Below, in pieces: positions 6,388 through 15,060 of a stretch of 43,129 nucleotides of DNA. Under the pieces are notes generated by a model. That model saw only the letters and a list, made by a program, of their open reading frames with translations. It was not told the origin of the DNA and made no database searches. Source of the stretch: Bacteroidaceae bacterium (GTDB lineage Bacteria; Bacteroidota; Bacteroidia; Bacteroidales; Bacteroidaceae); contig JAFXQT010000009.1 in the NCBI GenBank assembly GCA_017526905.1, positions 1 through 43,129 of the forward strand, in the 5' to 3' direction. Each line of letters opens with the position of its first letter. The stretch's first letter is position 1. Position numbers and translations under genes: made by a program.

Positions 6388-8625
6388 TCACCAACGGCCG
6401 CCACCACCAGGGCCACCGCCACCGCCGGGGCCGCCGCCACCGCCACTATTGCTATAATTAGACAACGAGACGGTGCTGCCACCGCTGAAGCTGGTGTAGC
6501 CATTGCTGCTCCAGAAGGCGGTGCCACTGCCCGTTACACCCGACGACAGGGCCGGTGTGCCTGTGGTATAGACGGCCATGGAATTGCCCATGGAGCTGTT
6601 GGACGGCACCTTGAAGGCGAAGGCCACGGTGCTGCCGTTCTTCAGCCCATACCACGTGCCCTTGCTGTAAGAGGCCGACTTGGCTGTGCCGTTGGAGATG
6701 CTTGCACCTCTTTCAAAGCCACCGATGGCCACGATGTTGCCGCCGGTGATGTAGAGCTGCTTCTGCTGCTCGGTGTTGGCATCAAGACCCACTTCAGGAC
6801 TATTGGCCGCTACGGCAAAAACATTGCCGCCGCTGATGGTCATGTTGCCGTTGGCATCCATGCCGTCGTTGCCACTGGAGTTGGCCATGACAAAGCCGCC
6901 GCTGATGGTCATGTCGCCTGCAGAGTTGATGGCATCGTCGCTGGCGCTGGAATAGATATAGCCACCGCTGATGCTGAGTGTGCTCTTCGACTCGATGCCC
7001 TCGTGGCTGGACGACGATGCGTTGATGGTGCCGCCCTTGATGATCATGGCGCCAGTGCTCTTGATGCCCTTGGCCGATGCGGTGAGACTGCTGCTGTACT
7101 TGTATTGCGAGCCGGTGGCAGTGGCCGTGATGGCACCGTCGGTCACGGTCATGGTGCCATCCACCTTGATGGCCTTACCGCCCGTGCCGGTGCTCTTCAG
7201 CGTGAGTGTGCCGCCGCTGACGGTCAGGTTCACATCGCTCTTCAGCGCGGCACACCCCTTGGCATCCTTCTCCGTGCCATCGTAGGCACCGGAGCCGGTG
7301 GTGGTCACGTTGACGGTGCCGCCGCTGATGGTCATGCTGCCATCATCGCTCGTGATGCCTTTGCTGGCAGCGCCGCTGGTGTTCACGGTGATGGTGCCGC
7401 CTTGAATATCTACGGTGGTGGCCTTGATGCCCTTGGCCGTGCAGTAGTAGCTGCTTCCGCTACTCTTAAGGGCGCCGCTGTTGGTGATGTTGATCGACCC
7501 GCTCTTGGCCGTGAAGGTCTCTGCCCCCACGCCTCGTCCGGCCGCGCCAGTCACCTTGACGGTGGCTTCGGCCCCTTGCAGCACCACACTGCCATCGGCC
7601 TTGAAGCCGGCGGTGTAGGAGGGGTCGGTGGTGTCGGTCAGGTCGATGTCGCCATAGGCATTGAGGGTGATGGTACCACCGGTCAGATAGATATCGCCAT
7701 CGGCTTTCACGCACTTGCCTGCCGTGGCTGTGGATGGCACGGTGATGTTGAGCGTTCCGCCCTCCAGGTAGATGTTGCCACTGTCCTCGTCTTCGTGGTC
7801 GGTAGTCTCGCCGGTGGATGTGGTGCCGCCCAGGTCGCACTGGATGCCTTCACCGCCCACGCCACTGATGGTCACGGTGCCGCTCTTCATCTGGAAGTAC
7901 TCCTCGCTGCTGATGCCGTCGGAAACGGCCTGGGTGATATTCAGCGTGAGGTTCTTCACGGTGATGTAGGATGCACTCTTGATGGCATGCTTGGTCAGGC
8001 CAGCCACGTTGAGCGTGCCGTTGCCCTGCAACTGCAGCTGTCCCTTGGAATAGATGCACGCCTTTTGCGCGCCGCTGGCACAGTCGGTCAGGGTGTTGGT
8101 GGTGCCGCTCTTGGCGCTGAGCTGAATGCGCTTGCTGTTGGTGATGTCGATGGCTGCGCCGGCGGGATTGGTCAGGGTAAGCCCTGCCAACGACACGGTG
8201 CATTTGTACGAGCCGGAAAGTGCGAACTCGCCATCGGTGCTGGTGCCGCTGAGCTGATAGGTAATCTCGTCGTCGGCCACGGCGGCGGTGTTGGTCTGGG
8301 CTATACTCACGTGTGCACCACTGACGGTGGGCGTTACGTACTGTGCCACGTTGCCGGCCACGGTGACTGTGGCTGCGGTGCCGTTGTAAGCCACGCTGAC
8401 GAGGTTGGGCGTCACCTCCGCCTCATCCACCGTCATCTTCGTCACTTCGCTCAGCGTGAACGTCTTTCCCATCACGGTGAGCGTTGTGCCGTTGGCATAG
8501 GTCATCTCGCCTGCTTCGGCTGCGGGGAACTGATAGGTGACGCTGCCCACCGTCACGTTCAGCGTCTGTGCCCCGGCTGCCAGTGTCAGCACCAGGGCAG
8601 TTATGATTGCGTAGATCCTGTTCAT
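6388..8625 (-). CDS. Secreted beta-helix carbohydrate-binding-like protein (Cthe_2159 / DUF4353 type) with Gly-rich tail
   Basis: 745 residues. Signal peptide (MNRIYAIITALVLTLAAGAQ), then an N-terminal beta-rich domain to about residue 135, then a long right-handed beta-helix built of recurring turns such as DDAINSAGDMTISGG, KGITSDDGSMTISGG, AIKVDGTMTVTDG and DGMDANGNMTISGG. These Asp/Ser/Gly-rich turns are typical of the Cthe_2159 family, whose founder binds cellulose and polygalacturonate and carries calcium; binding here is inferred. The C-terminus is an unusual low-complexity tail, SNSGGGGGPGGGGG then PGGGGRW, rather than a type IX-like sorting tail. Its ATG overlaps the stop of the upstream gene (ATGA, 8622-8625), so the two are translationally coupled and probably act together on the cell surface. 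Confidence 0.8.
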   Translation of the reverse strand: MNRIYAIITALVLTLAAGAQTLNVTVGSVTYQFPAAEAGEMTYANGTTLTVMGKTFTLSEVTKMTVDEAEVTPNLVSVAYNGTAATVTVAGNVAQYVTPTVSGAHVSIAQTNTAAVADDEITYQLSGTSTDGEFALSGSYKCTVSLAGLTLTNPAGAAIDITNSKRIQLSAKSGTTNTLTDCASGAQKACIYSKGQLQLQGNGTLNVAGLTKHAIKSASYITVKNLTLNITQAVSDGISSEEYFQMKSGTVTISGVGGEGIQCDLGGTTSTGETTDHEDEDSGNIYLEGGTLNITVPSTATAGKCVKADGDIYLTGGTITLNAYGDIDLTDTTDPSYTAGFKADGSVVLQGAEATVKVTGAAGRGVGAETFTAKSGSINITNSGALKSSGSSYYCTAKGIKATTVDIQGGTITVNTSGAASKGITSDDGSMTISGGTVNVTTTGSGAYDGTEKDAKGCAALKSDVNLTVSGGTLTLKSTGTGGKAIKVDGTMTVTDGAITATATGSQYKYSSSLTASAKGIKSTGAMIIKGGTINASSSSHEGIESKSTLSISGGYIYSSASDDAINSAGDMTISGGFVMANSSGNDGMDANGNMTISGGNVFAVAANSPEVGLDANTEQQKQLYITGGNIVAIGGFERGASISNGTAKSASYSKGTWYGLKNGSTVAFAFKVPSNSSMGNSMAVYTTGTPALSSGVTGSGTAFWSSNGYTSFSGGSTVSLSNYSNSGGGGGPGGGGGPGGGGRW

Positions 8626-9008
8626 CGCACCACAAGTTTATAGGTTCCTTGTTTCGTCTTGACGATATATGCGCCGCGCTTCATCTGCCGTTTGGCAACA
8701 CGGTGCCCACCCAGGTCATACACTTCGGTGGCCGTCTGCACATCGCGGTTGGTGGCATCGGCCAGTTTCCCGATGCCTGTAGTGTTGCTCTCGTCGGCAA
8801 CGGTGAAATACATCTTGGCCAGGTTGGCCAGTGTGAACGACTGCTTGCCTGTGGTGAGCGTGCTGCCGCTGACGGTCAGCGAGAGCGACTCCACGGGCAC
8901 AGAGACCTTAGCCCCGTCGGTCGTCACGAACGTAAGGTAAGCATAGGTGCCGGCCCGAGCCGCGAGGGTCCCGACAGCCAGCAACAAGAGGAACAGTAGT
9001 TTCTTCAT
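8622..9008 (-). CDS. Small secreted protein with type IX-like C-terminal tail
   Basis: 128 residues. Signal peptide MKKLLFLLLLAVGTLAARAG. The N-terminal half (YAYLTFVTTDGAKVSVPVES, SLTVSGSTLTTGKQSFTLAN) resembles the N-terminal domain of its downstream neighbour (FTLSEVTKMTVDEAEV), so the two genes share a module. The C-terminal part VYDLGGHRVAKRQMKRGAYI then VKTKQGTYKLVVR has the pattern of Bacteroidetes secretion or sorting tails (VYDLxGR.. L.kGiYIv..g.k..k). It is the first gene of a two-gene operon with an ATGA overlap to the beta-helix protein. Function unknown; a shared cell-surface complex is an inference. A weak TTTCTTTG -7 box lies at 9091-9098. Confidence 0.75.
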   Translation of the reverse strand: MKKLLFLLLLAVGTLAARAGTYAYLTFVTTDGAKVSVPVESLSLTVSGSTLTTGKQSFTLANLAKMYFTVADESNTTGIGKLADATNRDVQTATEVYDLGGHRVAKRQMKRGAYIVKTKQGTYKLVVR

Positions 9009-9161
9009 ATTCGGTTATTAAGCATTAAACAACAATCAAGAAACTGCCTTAGGCTTCGAGCCAAAAGCAACGTTTTCATCAAATCGGCTGCAAAGAAAGT
9101 GGAAATATGTCAAACGAATCGTAGCTAAAATGCCGTTTTGTTTTGCAAAAACTCCGTTTTT

Positions 9162-9194
9162 GTTGCAATTCAATCAAACAAATGGCTACTTTTG
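9162..9194 (+). promoter_or_regulatory. Promoter of the AraC-family gene
   Basis: GTTG at 9162-9165, 21 bases, then TACTTTTG at 9187-9194. Transcription would begin about 9201, after the ATG at 9130, so the start at 9217 is preferred. Confidence 0.6.
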
Positions 9195-9216
9195 CCATGA
9201 TTTGACACAAGAACGC

Positions 9217-10083
9217 ATGGAAAAGGACCGACAGATACATCCGCTACTGGTCAGCGATGAACTCATCAATGCGCGCGGGCTGATGGTGTTCGACAACATA
9301 CACCAGATGCCCATCTACCATGAGCCCTACGTGGCCCCCTATTTCACCATCTCGCTCAGCATTCAGGGGTGGGTTGATGTGGAATACGATATGCGGCCAG
9401 TACGCTTTGAGCGGCACGATATAGCCATCGTCCATGCCCACCATGCCCTGTGCGCACACGAGTCATCGGCCGATTACCATGCCTTCCTGCTTGCCTTGTC
9501 GCCACGCTTGCAGGAGGAGATGAAGGCGCTGTCACCATCAGTCCTCATCGACTTCAGCAGCTACGTGTGGCAACCCCATTTCCACCTTACAGACGAACAG
9601 GTGACAAACCTTGTGCATCTGTTACAGCTGCTCAAGAACATCAGCCAGTCGGACATTCCCGAGCGCGACACCGTGATCAAGCACCTGCTTCGTGTCCTGG
9701 CAGCACTCATCCGCGACTATCGCCACCAAAACGGCTACGAACACATACCGCTCTCGCCGCACCAGGAACTGTTCGCCCGTTTTCACCACGCGATTGTCGA
9801 GCACTACCGCACGAACCGCAAGGTGAGTTTCTATGCCAACCTGTTCTGCCTCACGCCCAAGCACTTTGCCACCGTAATCAAGCAGCAGACAGGCATCACC
9901 GCCAGCGAGTGGATCAACAACTATGTAATGATTCAGGCAAAGGCCCTGCTCCTGTACCAGCAGCGGCTCACCGTTCAGCAGATAGCCCTCCGCCTTGGGT
10001 TCGCCGACCAAGCCACTTTCAGCCGCTTTTTCAAGGCCAACACCGGTCTCTCGCCCTCGGAATACAGAACAAGCCTGACCTGA
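9217..10083 (+). CDS. AraC-family transcriptional regulator
   Basis: 288 residues from ATG 9217. The N-terminal about 160 residues form a cupin-like sensing domain (PYFTISLSIQGWVDVEYDMR, HDIAIVHAHHALCAHESS). The C-terminal about 100 residues are the double helix-turn-helix of AraC/XylS: first helix pair near KVSFYANLFCLTPKHFATVI, second near LTVQQIALRLGFADQATFSR followed by FFKANTGLSPSEYR, the conserved family signature. It is divergent from the secreted-protein pair at 6388-9008 with about 208 bases between, so it could regulate that operon; this is inference from position. Ligand unknown. Chosen start supported by the promoter at 9162-9194. Confidence 0.88.
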   Translation: MEKDRQIHPLLVSDELINARGLMVFDNIHQMPIYHEPYVAPYFTISLSIQGWVDVEYDMRPVRFERHDIAIVHAHHALCAHESSADYHAFLLALSPRLQEEMKALSPSVLIDFSSYVWQPHFHLTDEQVTNLVHLLQLLKNISQSDIPERDTVIKHLLRVLAALIRDYRHQNGYEHIPLSPHQELFARFHHAIVEHYRTNRKVSFYANLFCLTPKHFATVIKQQTGITASEWINNYVMIQAKALLLYQQRLTVQQIALRLGFADQATFSRFFKANTGLSPSEYRTSLT

Positions 10084-10188
10084 TACGACCACAGCCTTGA
10101 GAATTGCTTTTGTGTAGTTCCACGAGACCCTTTCTCTTCCTTCATTGCATCAGGGAATCACGGATATCGGCAAAAAAGAAGCTTTTTC

Positions 10189-10219
10189 TTGCACGTCTCA
10201 TACGTTCAGTATATCTTTG
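10189..10219 (+). promoter_or_regulatory. Promoter of trmO
   Basis: CTTG ending at 10191, 20 bases, then TATCTTTG at 10212-10219, 25 bases ahead of the ATG at 10244. This rules out the upstream in-frame ATG at 10145. Confidence 0.65.
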
Positions 10220-10243
10220 CCAACAAATCAAGGCCAAATCCTC

Positions 10244-10918
10244 ATGCAACTGACTCCCATTGCCCATTTCCACAGTCCCTTCACCAGCAAGTTCGGCATC
10301 CCGCGCCAGAGTGGGATGACGCGCGTGGAGGGGCGGATTGTGTTTGAACCCGACTTCCGCAATGCCGACGCTCTGCGGGGGCTGGACGGGTTCGACTATG
10401 TGTGGCTCATCTGGGAATTCTCGGAGAATGTGGGGGCGAAGAAGAGCCCGACGGTGCGACCACCGATCTTAGGCGGCAACGAGCGGCTGGGCGTGTGGGC
10501 CACCCGCTCGCCCTTCCGCCCCAACAACCTGGGCCTCTCATGCGTCAGGTTGCTGGGCATCGACCTCCGCACGCCCGACGGACCTGTGATCCGTGTGGAA
10601 GGGGCCGACCTGATGGACGGCACCCCCATTTTCGACATCAAGCCCTACGTGCCCCATGCCGACTGCCACCCCGATGCCCGCAGCGGCTTTGCCGACCCCA
10701 CAGGCTGGCAACGCCTACAAGTGGTTATTCCCGACGAGGTGCTGGCAGCAGCGCCCTACCCTGCCGCCCAGATGGACGCACTGCGCGAGGCATTGGCGCT
10801 GGATCCCCGTCCCCACTACCACGACGATCCCGGCCGCGTGTATGGATTTCCCTTTGCCGGACACGACGTAAAGTTCCAAGTGGCCGAAGGCAAACTCACA
10901 GTCTTATCTTTTGCTTAA
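10244..10918 (+). CDS. trmO: tRNA (N6-threonylcarbamoyladenosine-37-N6)-methyltransferase TrmO
   Basis: 224 residues. It starts MQLTPIAHFHSPFTSKFGIP, the typical TrmO/TsaA opening with the FG.PRQ motif. It continues with the conserved FDYVWLIWEFSEN, RPPILGGNERLGVWATRSPF RPNNLGLS and PIFDIKPYVPHAD blocks that form the SAM-binding beta-barrel. TrmO uses SAM to methylate t6A37 of threonine tRNAs to m6t6A, improving decoding. The extra C-terminal domain (from about residue 160, ending DVKFQVAEGKLTVLSF) is the usual extension of the bacterial enzyme. Monocistronic between the AraC and DUF4890 genes. Call is firm from motif order. Confidence 0.9.
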   Translation: MQLTPIAHFHSPFTSKFGIPRQSGMTRVEGRIVFEPDFRNADALRGLDGFDYVWLIWEFSENVGAKKSPTVRPPILGGNERLGVWATRSPFRPNNLGLSCVRLLGIDLRTPDGPVIRVEGADLMDGTPIFDIKPYVPHADCHPDARSGFADPTGWQRLQVVIPDEVLAAAPYPAAQMDALREALALDPRPHYHDDPGRVYGFPFAGHDVKFQVAEGKLTVLSFA

Positions 10919-11040
10919 CGGCCCCCTCTGTTAACATTTTTTGTCCTTTGGCTGTGTTAAACCTTCCTTGTTTTGCTGCGTCTGAGTTATAGTTGCAACA
11001 AAGAATCACAAACACACTAACACAAAAAACAGAACGACTA

Positions 11041-11561
11041 TGAAAACTACTATTTTGGCTATCGCAGCCGCAATGATGATGAGCGCCACAGCAATGGCAC
11101 AGGACAATCAGGCACAAGGACAGCGTCCCCGCCGAATGGACAGAACCGAAATGATCAAGGCCCGCACCGACTATATGGTAAAAGAATACGGGCTGAACGA
11201 GCAACAGGCACAAAAGTTGCAGGCCCTGAACACAGAATACGCTGAGAAGCTGCCGATGATGCGCAGACAGCGCCAACAAGGACAAGCCGGGCAGCGCCAG
11301 CGTCCGCAGCGCCAAGAGGGTCAGGCCAGCCAGGGTCAGCGCCCGCAACGCCAGCCAGGCGACTCGCTCCGTCGCGGACAGCGCGGTCAAGGCCAGCGCA
11401 CGCAGGTAAACCCGGAAGAGATGCGCAAAAACATGGATGCCTACAACGCCGAACTGGAGAAGATAATGACTGCTGAGCAGTATGCCAAGTATAAGGAAAA
11501 CGCTGCACGCCGCATGAATGGCCAACGCAACGGCAACAGGCCTCAGCGCAACAACCAGTAA
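11041..11561 (+). CDS. DUF4890-type periplasmic protein (Spy/CpxP-like), Gln/Arg-rich
   Basis: 173 residues. Signal peptide MKTTILAIAAAMMMSATAMA. The mature part has two helical segments, RTEMIKARTDYMVKEYGLNE QQAQKLQALN and NPEEMRKNMDAYNAELEKIM TAEQYAKY, in the LTxxQ-like pattern of Spy/CpxP periplasmic chaperone relatives; Bacteroidetes versions are labelled DUF4890. Between them lies a low-complexity insert of GQxQRPQRQ units (residues about 80-130), and the C-terminus is again Arg/Asn/Gln-rich. The product should be strongly basic and could bind nucleic acid or envelope polymers; that is inference. It ends about 95 bases before a strong terminator. A weak -7 (TATAGTTG, 10988-10995) lies upstream. 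Confidence 0.75.
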
Positions 11562-11656
11562 GCACGGCTGAAGTTTCCGGTAGCACAGCCGCTGGCACCT
11601 GGCTTTTTTGAACCATAAGCCTTCATCTAACTGCCAGAAACACACCATGAATGAAG

Positions 11657-11686
11657 CGGGCCCGCAAGAAAGTGCGGGCCCGTTTT
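11657..11686 (+). terminator. Rho-independent terminator after the DUF4890 gene
   Basis: CGGGCCCGCA (11657-11666) pairs perfectly with TGCGGGCCCG (11673-11682) around a 6-base loop, followed by TTTTGTGTTG. It lies between convergent genes and may serve both. Confidence 0.8.
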
Positions 11687-11703
11687 GTGTTGTGTGGCAG
11701 TTG

Positions 11704-12867
11704 TCACTCCTGCCCCATGGGCGACTGGATGGGCGACTGGACGACGGGCATGCCGTCGGCCCCGAAGGTGAGGGGCATCCACAGGTGGCGGGAGTTGGCC
11801 AGGCTGCGGGGATTCCACACGTCGGCCATGAAGAACACCTTGTCGCCTGCCTGCAGCATCCAAGTGCCCTGCGCACCATAGGTGAGACGTGCACCCGGCC
11901 CTTTGCAGGGCGATGGGTGCTGTGTCCACGGTCCGGCCATGCTCTTGGCCGAGAAGAGGCGTGCCTCATTCGGATCCCAACCGGTGCAGCCACTGCACAG
12001 CAACCAGTAGGTGCCATCGCGCTTAATGATGGTGGGGGCCTCGTTCTGACCGCCTGGGGCTATACGGTAATAACGGCCCGTGTAGCCAAGGTAGTCGGGT
12101 GTGAGTTCGGCTGCGTGAAGGGTCAGATTGTCCTCCGAACTGAAGATGTGCCAGGCCGTGCCGTCATCATCGACAAACACCGTCATGTCACGGCTCATCT
12201 GTCCGCGCTCCATGTCACGGAAAAGGAACATCCCGTAGCGTATGGCCTCGCGCCAAGGCTCCGTCCACCATTCCTTGTAGTCGGCCAGTTTGTAGGACTT
12301 GGCCTTCTTGATGTCGGCCTCGGCGAAGTCGGCCGGCCAGCGGTTAGGATTGGGACGTGCGGCATGATGCAGCGTGAACGGTCCCTCGGCCTTGGGGCTG
12401 GTGGCAAAGCCCGTCTGAGCGGCCTCGTAGCCCCTCCCTTTCAGTTCGGAGTGGAACAGCATCACGAACAGCTGCGTCTTTTCGTTCCACAGCACTTTCG
12501 GACGTTCAATGATACACCCACGCTCAATCGGGCTTCCTTCCTCGTCCACCACCCGTAGCACGAGGCCCCGGTTCTGCCAGGGAGCATGCTGCGGGTCGGT
12601 CATGTCGGCCGATGCCGGAGCTGTGTAAAGGGCCACGCCCTCGGAGGTGAAGCCCCACTGCGGGCGTGCCTCGCCATACCATAGCCACTGGTCGCCATGA
12701 CGGAAGATACAGCCGCCGTGGGCATTGACATGGTGCCCGTTGGTATCGGGCGTAGCGGGGTATTCGAAGCGTTGACGGTTGTTGCGGTTGCGCTGCTGGG
12801 CAAAGGCAGGAATACAGGTCATGCAAAACGTGCCGAAGAGCATGACGAAAGTTCGGATGTTCATCAT
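11704..12867 (-). CDS. Secreted GH43-family glycosidase
   Basis: 387 residues from the first ATG of a tandem ATGATG (12867 or 12864). Signal peptide MNIRTFVMLFGTFCMTCIPA. The mature protein is a five-bladed beta-propeller of GH43 type: VNAHGGCIFRHGDQWLWYGE near the N-terminus matches the family blade 1, followed by RPKVLWNEKTQLFVMLFH, SRDMTVFVDDDGTAWHIFSS, EAPTIIKRDGTYWLLCSGCT GWDPNEAR and LTYGAQGTWMLQ. The NAHGG (not DPH) blade 1 motif points to the galactanase-like subfamilies (GH43_24 or _34), which act on beta-1,3-galactan or related side chains; the exact substrate is uncertain. Together with GH127 it suggests use of arabinogalactan-type plant glycans. TATATTTG at 12905-12912 provides the promoter. 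Confidence 0.82.
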   Translation of the reverse strand: MMNIRTFVMLFGTFCMTCIPAFAQQRNRNNRQRFEYPATPDTNGHHVNAHGGCIFRHGDQWLWYGEARPQWGFTSEGVALYTAPASADMTDPQHAPWQNRGLVLRVVDEEGSPIERGCIIERPKVLWNEKTQLFVMLFHSELKGRGYEAAQTGFATSPKAEGPFTLHHAARPNPNRWPADFAEADIKKAKSYKLADYKEWWTEPWREAIRYGMFLFRDMERGQMSRDMTVFVDDDGTAWHIFSSEDNLTLHAAELTPDYLGYTGRYYRIAPGGQNEAPTIIKRDGTYWLLCSGCTGWDPNEARLFSAKSMAGPWTQHPSPCKGPGARLTYGAQGTWMLQAGDKVFFMADVWNPRSLANSRHLWMPLTFGADGMPVVQSPIQSPMGQE

Positions 12868-12904
12868 AACAGGGTATTTGTGCTTGTTTGTGTGGTTTCG
12901 GCCA

Positions 12905-12912
12905 CAAATATA
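12905..12912 (-). promoter_or_regulatory. -7 element of the GH43 promoter
   Basis: TATATTTG on the minus strand (TAnnTTTG), 38 bases before the first ATG. No convincing -33 box. Confidence 0.55.
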
Positions 12913-12973
12913 GTTTATCCCTGCCAATGGTGTGCGCTCCGAGTCGTTAAAAAAGCAGAAAATCAGGCATTTC

Positions 12974-13005
12974 TTTGGTTTTACGGCCTTTTTGCGTTAC
13001 CTTTG
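12974..13005 (+). promoter_or_regulatory. Promoter of the DEAD-box helicase
   Basis: TTTG 12974-12977, 20 bases, TACCTTTG 12998-13005: a full match to the Bacteroidetes consensus. The transcript would begin near 13012, just before the hairpin repeat at 13016. Confidence 0.75.
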
Positions 13006-13015
13006 CGCCCGATTT

Positions 13016-13058
13016 GAGAGCCAGCTTGCGGCTGGAGTTGAAAGTTTAATGTTGAAAG
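13016..13058 (+). repeat. Solitary copy of the hairpin/GTTGAAAG repeat in the helicase leader
   Basis: GAGAGCCAGC-TTGCG-GCTGG followed by AGTTGAAAGTTTAATGTTG AAAG. It starts with the same GAGAGCC as the array at 3375 and has the same hairpin-plus-spacer layout with a different stem sequence. It occupies nearly the whole 5' untranslated region of the helicase. Confidence 0.75.
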
Positions 13059-13073
13059 TATAAAGACTCCCTT

Positions 13074-14933
13074 TTGAAAACATTTGAAGAACTGGGCGTG
13101 AGCGAACCGATTCGTCGCGCCATCAGCGAACTGGGCTTCGTGCAACCGATGCCCGTACAGGAAGAAGTGATTCCCTACCTTTTGGGAACGATGAACGATG
13201 TGATTGCCCTGGCCCAGACGGGCACAGGCAAGACGGCCGCCTTCGGCATACCTATCCTTCAGAGCATCGATCCCGAATCCCAGCAGACGCAGGCCCTGAT
13301 TCTCAGCCCCACGCGCGAACTGTGCCTGCAGATAGCAGACGACCTTCGAGATTTCTCCAAGTACCTGCCCGGCATCCACGTCGAGGCCGTGTATGGCGGC
13401 GCCAGCATCGGGCCGCAGATCCGTGCGCTGAAGCACGGCGCACAGGTTATCGTGGCCACGCCCGGACGCCTTATCGACCTGATGGACCGTGGCGTGGCGC
13501 GGCTGGACCAAGTGCGCAACGTAGTGTTGGACGAGGCCGACGAGATGCTGAACATGGGCTTCTCCGAGAGCATCGACGCCATCCTGATGGGTGTGCCCGA
13601 CGACCGCAACACCCTGCTCTTCTCGGCCACCATGAGCCGCGAGATAGAGCGTATTGCCAAAGGCTACCTGCGCGAGTACAAGGAGATTGTGGTGGGCAGT
13701 CGCAACGAGGGAGCCGAGAACGTGAACCACATCTACTACATGGTGCATGCCCGCGACAAATACTTGGCACTGAAACGCATCGTCGATTTCAACCCGCGCA
13801 TCTATGCCATCATCTTCTGCCGCACACGCACCGAGACGCAGGAAGTGGCCGACCACCTCATTCGCGATGGCTACAACGCCGAGTCGCTGCACGGCGACCT
13901 CTCGCAGCAGCAGCGCGACCTGACCATGCAGAAATTCCGCCAGCACCTCACGCAGCTGCTTGTGGCCACCGACGTGGCCGCACGCGGACTGGACGTTGAC
14001 GACCTGACGCATGTGATCAACTACGGACTGCCCGACGACATCGAGAGCTACACCCACCGCTCCGGCCGCACGGGCCGTGCCGGCAAGCGCGGCACAAGCA
14101 TTGCCATTGTCCACACCCGCGACGGGCGCAAGATACGGGCCATCGAGAAGGAAATCGGCAAGGATTTTGTCGAGGGACAGATACCCACCCCGCAGGACAT
14201 CTGCACCAAGCAGTTGTACAAGGTGATGGACCAGATTGTGAAAGCCGACGTGGACGAGGAACGCATCGAGCCCTTCATGAAGGAGATAGACCGCTACTTC
14301 GAATACATGGACAAGGAGGACATCATCAAGAAAATGGTGTCCATGCAGTTCGGCCGTTTCCTGGCCTACTATGCCAACGAGCCCGAGCTTCAAGCCGTGA
14401 AAGCATCCTCCCGCTCGGGCAAAGAGAGCGAAGGGGGCAAGCGCAGCCGTAACGCCGCGCCACGTGGCGGCCGTGAGAGTATGGCCACACCCGGCTTCTC
14501 GCGCCTGTTCATCAACCTGGGCAAGATGGACAACATGTACCCCTCCGAACTGATGCAATTCCTGAACCGCAACGTCAAGAGCCGCTTCGAGGTGGGCCAT
14601 ATCGACCTGTTGCCCAAGTTCGCCTATTTCGAAGTGCCCGAGAAGGATGCACAAAAGGTGATGCAGGCGCTGGACGGCATCCGTTTCCACGGTCGCGAAC
14701 TGCGCTGCAACCTGGCCGACGACAACCCAAAAGGCCGCAAGCCGCGCACGCAGGAACGGACACCCAAGGGCGGCGAACATACAGGTAGCAAGTCACGCGG
14801 CGCCAAACGTGCCGACGGCTTCGTGCCCGGACAGGGCACCAAGGCAGCCAAAGGCGGCAAAGCAGCCAACAAGACCACGAAGGAACCCAAGCAGCACTCC
14901 AAGAAGAAGGAGTGGATGAAGTTCTTTGAATGA
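13074..14933 (+). CDS. DEAD-box ATP-dependent RNA helicase (DeaD/CsdA-like), TTG start
   Basis: 619 residues. All helicase motifs are in order: PMPVQEEVIP (Q), AQTGTGKT (I), PTRELCLQ (Ia), TPGR (Ib), DEAD (II), SAT (III), the IIFCRTRTE region (IV), ATDVAARGLDV (V), HRSGRTGR (VI). A linker domain follows, then a DbpA/CsdA-type RNA-binding domain (FSRLFINLGKMDNMYPSELM to RFHGRELRCNLAD, about residues 470-550), then a Lys/Arg-rich tail. It would remodel structured RNA in ribosome assembly or cold response. No ATG is available: TGA at 13053-13055 closes the frame, and TTG at 13074 begins MKTFEELGVSEPIRRAI, the normal family N-terminus. A non-ATG start is uncommon, and the leader is a dispersed hairpin repeat, which may bear on its translation. 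Confidence 0.92.
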   Translation: MKTFEELGVSEPIRRAISELGFVQPMPVQEEVIPYLLGTMNDVIALAQTGTGKTAAFGIPILQSIDPESQQTQALILSPTRELCLQIADDLRDFSKYLPGIHVEAVYGGASIGPQIRALKHGAQVIVATPGRLIDLMDRGVARLDQVRNVVLDEADEMLNMGFSESIDAILMGVPDDRNTLLFSATMSREIERIAKGYLREYKEIVVGSRNEGAENVNHIYYMVHARDKYLALKRIVDFNPRIYAIIFCRTRTETQEVADHLIRDGYNAESLHGDLSQQQRDLTMQKFRQHLTQLLVATDVAARGLDVDDLTHVINYGLPDDIESYTHRSGRTGRAGKRGTSIAIVHTRDGRKIRAIEKEIGKDFVEGQIPTPQDICTKQLYKVMDQIVKADVDEERIEPFMKEIDRYFEYMDKEDIIKKMVSMQFGRFLAYYANEPELQAVKASSRSGKESEGGKRSRNAAPRGGRESMATPGFSRLFINLGKMDNMYPSELMQFLNRNVKSRFEVGHIDLLPKFAYFEVPEKDAQKVMQALDGIRFHGRELRCNLADDNPKGRKPRTQERTPKGGEHTGSKSRGAKRADGFVPGQGTKAAKGGKAANKTTKEPKQHSKKKEWMKFFE

Positions 14934-14973
14934 ACCGAGCACAACTGCAATAAATCAAGGCTTGTCGCAATAA

Positions 14974-15016
14974 AACAGGGGGAACATCCGTTTAATAAGC
15001 GGGAGTTCTCCCTGTT
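14974..15016 (+). terminator. Hairpin terminator after the helicase
   Basis: AACAGGGGGAAC (14974-14985) pairs with GTTCTCCCTGTT (15005-15016) with one G-T or mismatch pair. It is followed by CTTATC, a weak T-tract. Confidence 0.55.
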
Positions 15017-15060
15017 CTTATCACCATAAGCAACACTCAAAACAACATCTGTTCAGAACT

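Noticed and set aside
7003-8643. Plus-strand frame (546 codons) opposite the beta-helix gene
   Set aside because: It mirrors the beta-helix repeats as Gly/His/Asp-rich sequence and lacks start context.
12981-14780. Long minus-strand frame (599 codons) opposite the helicase
   Set aside because: Antisense shadow; the helicase frame carries every DEAD-box motif.
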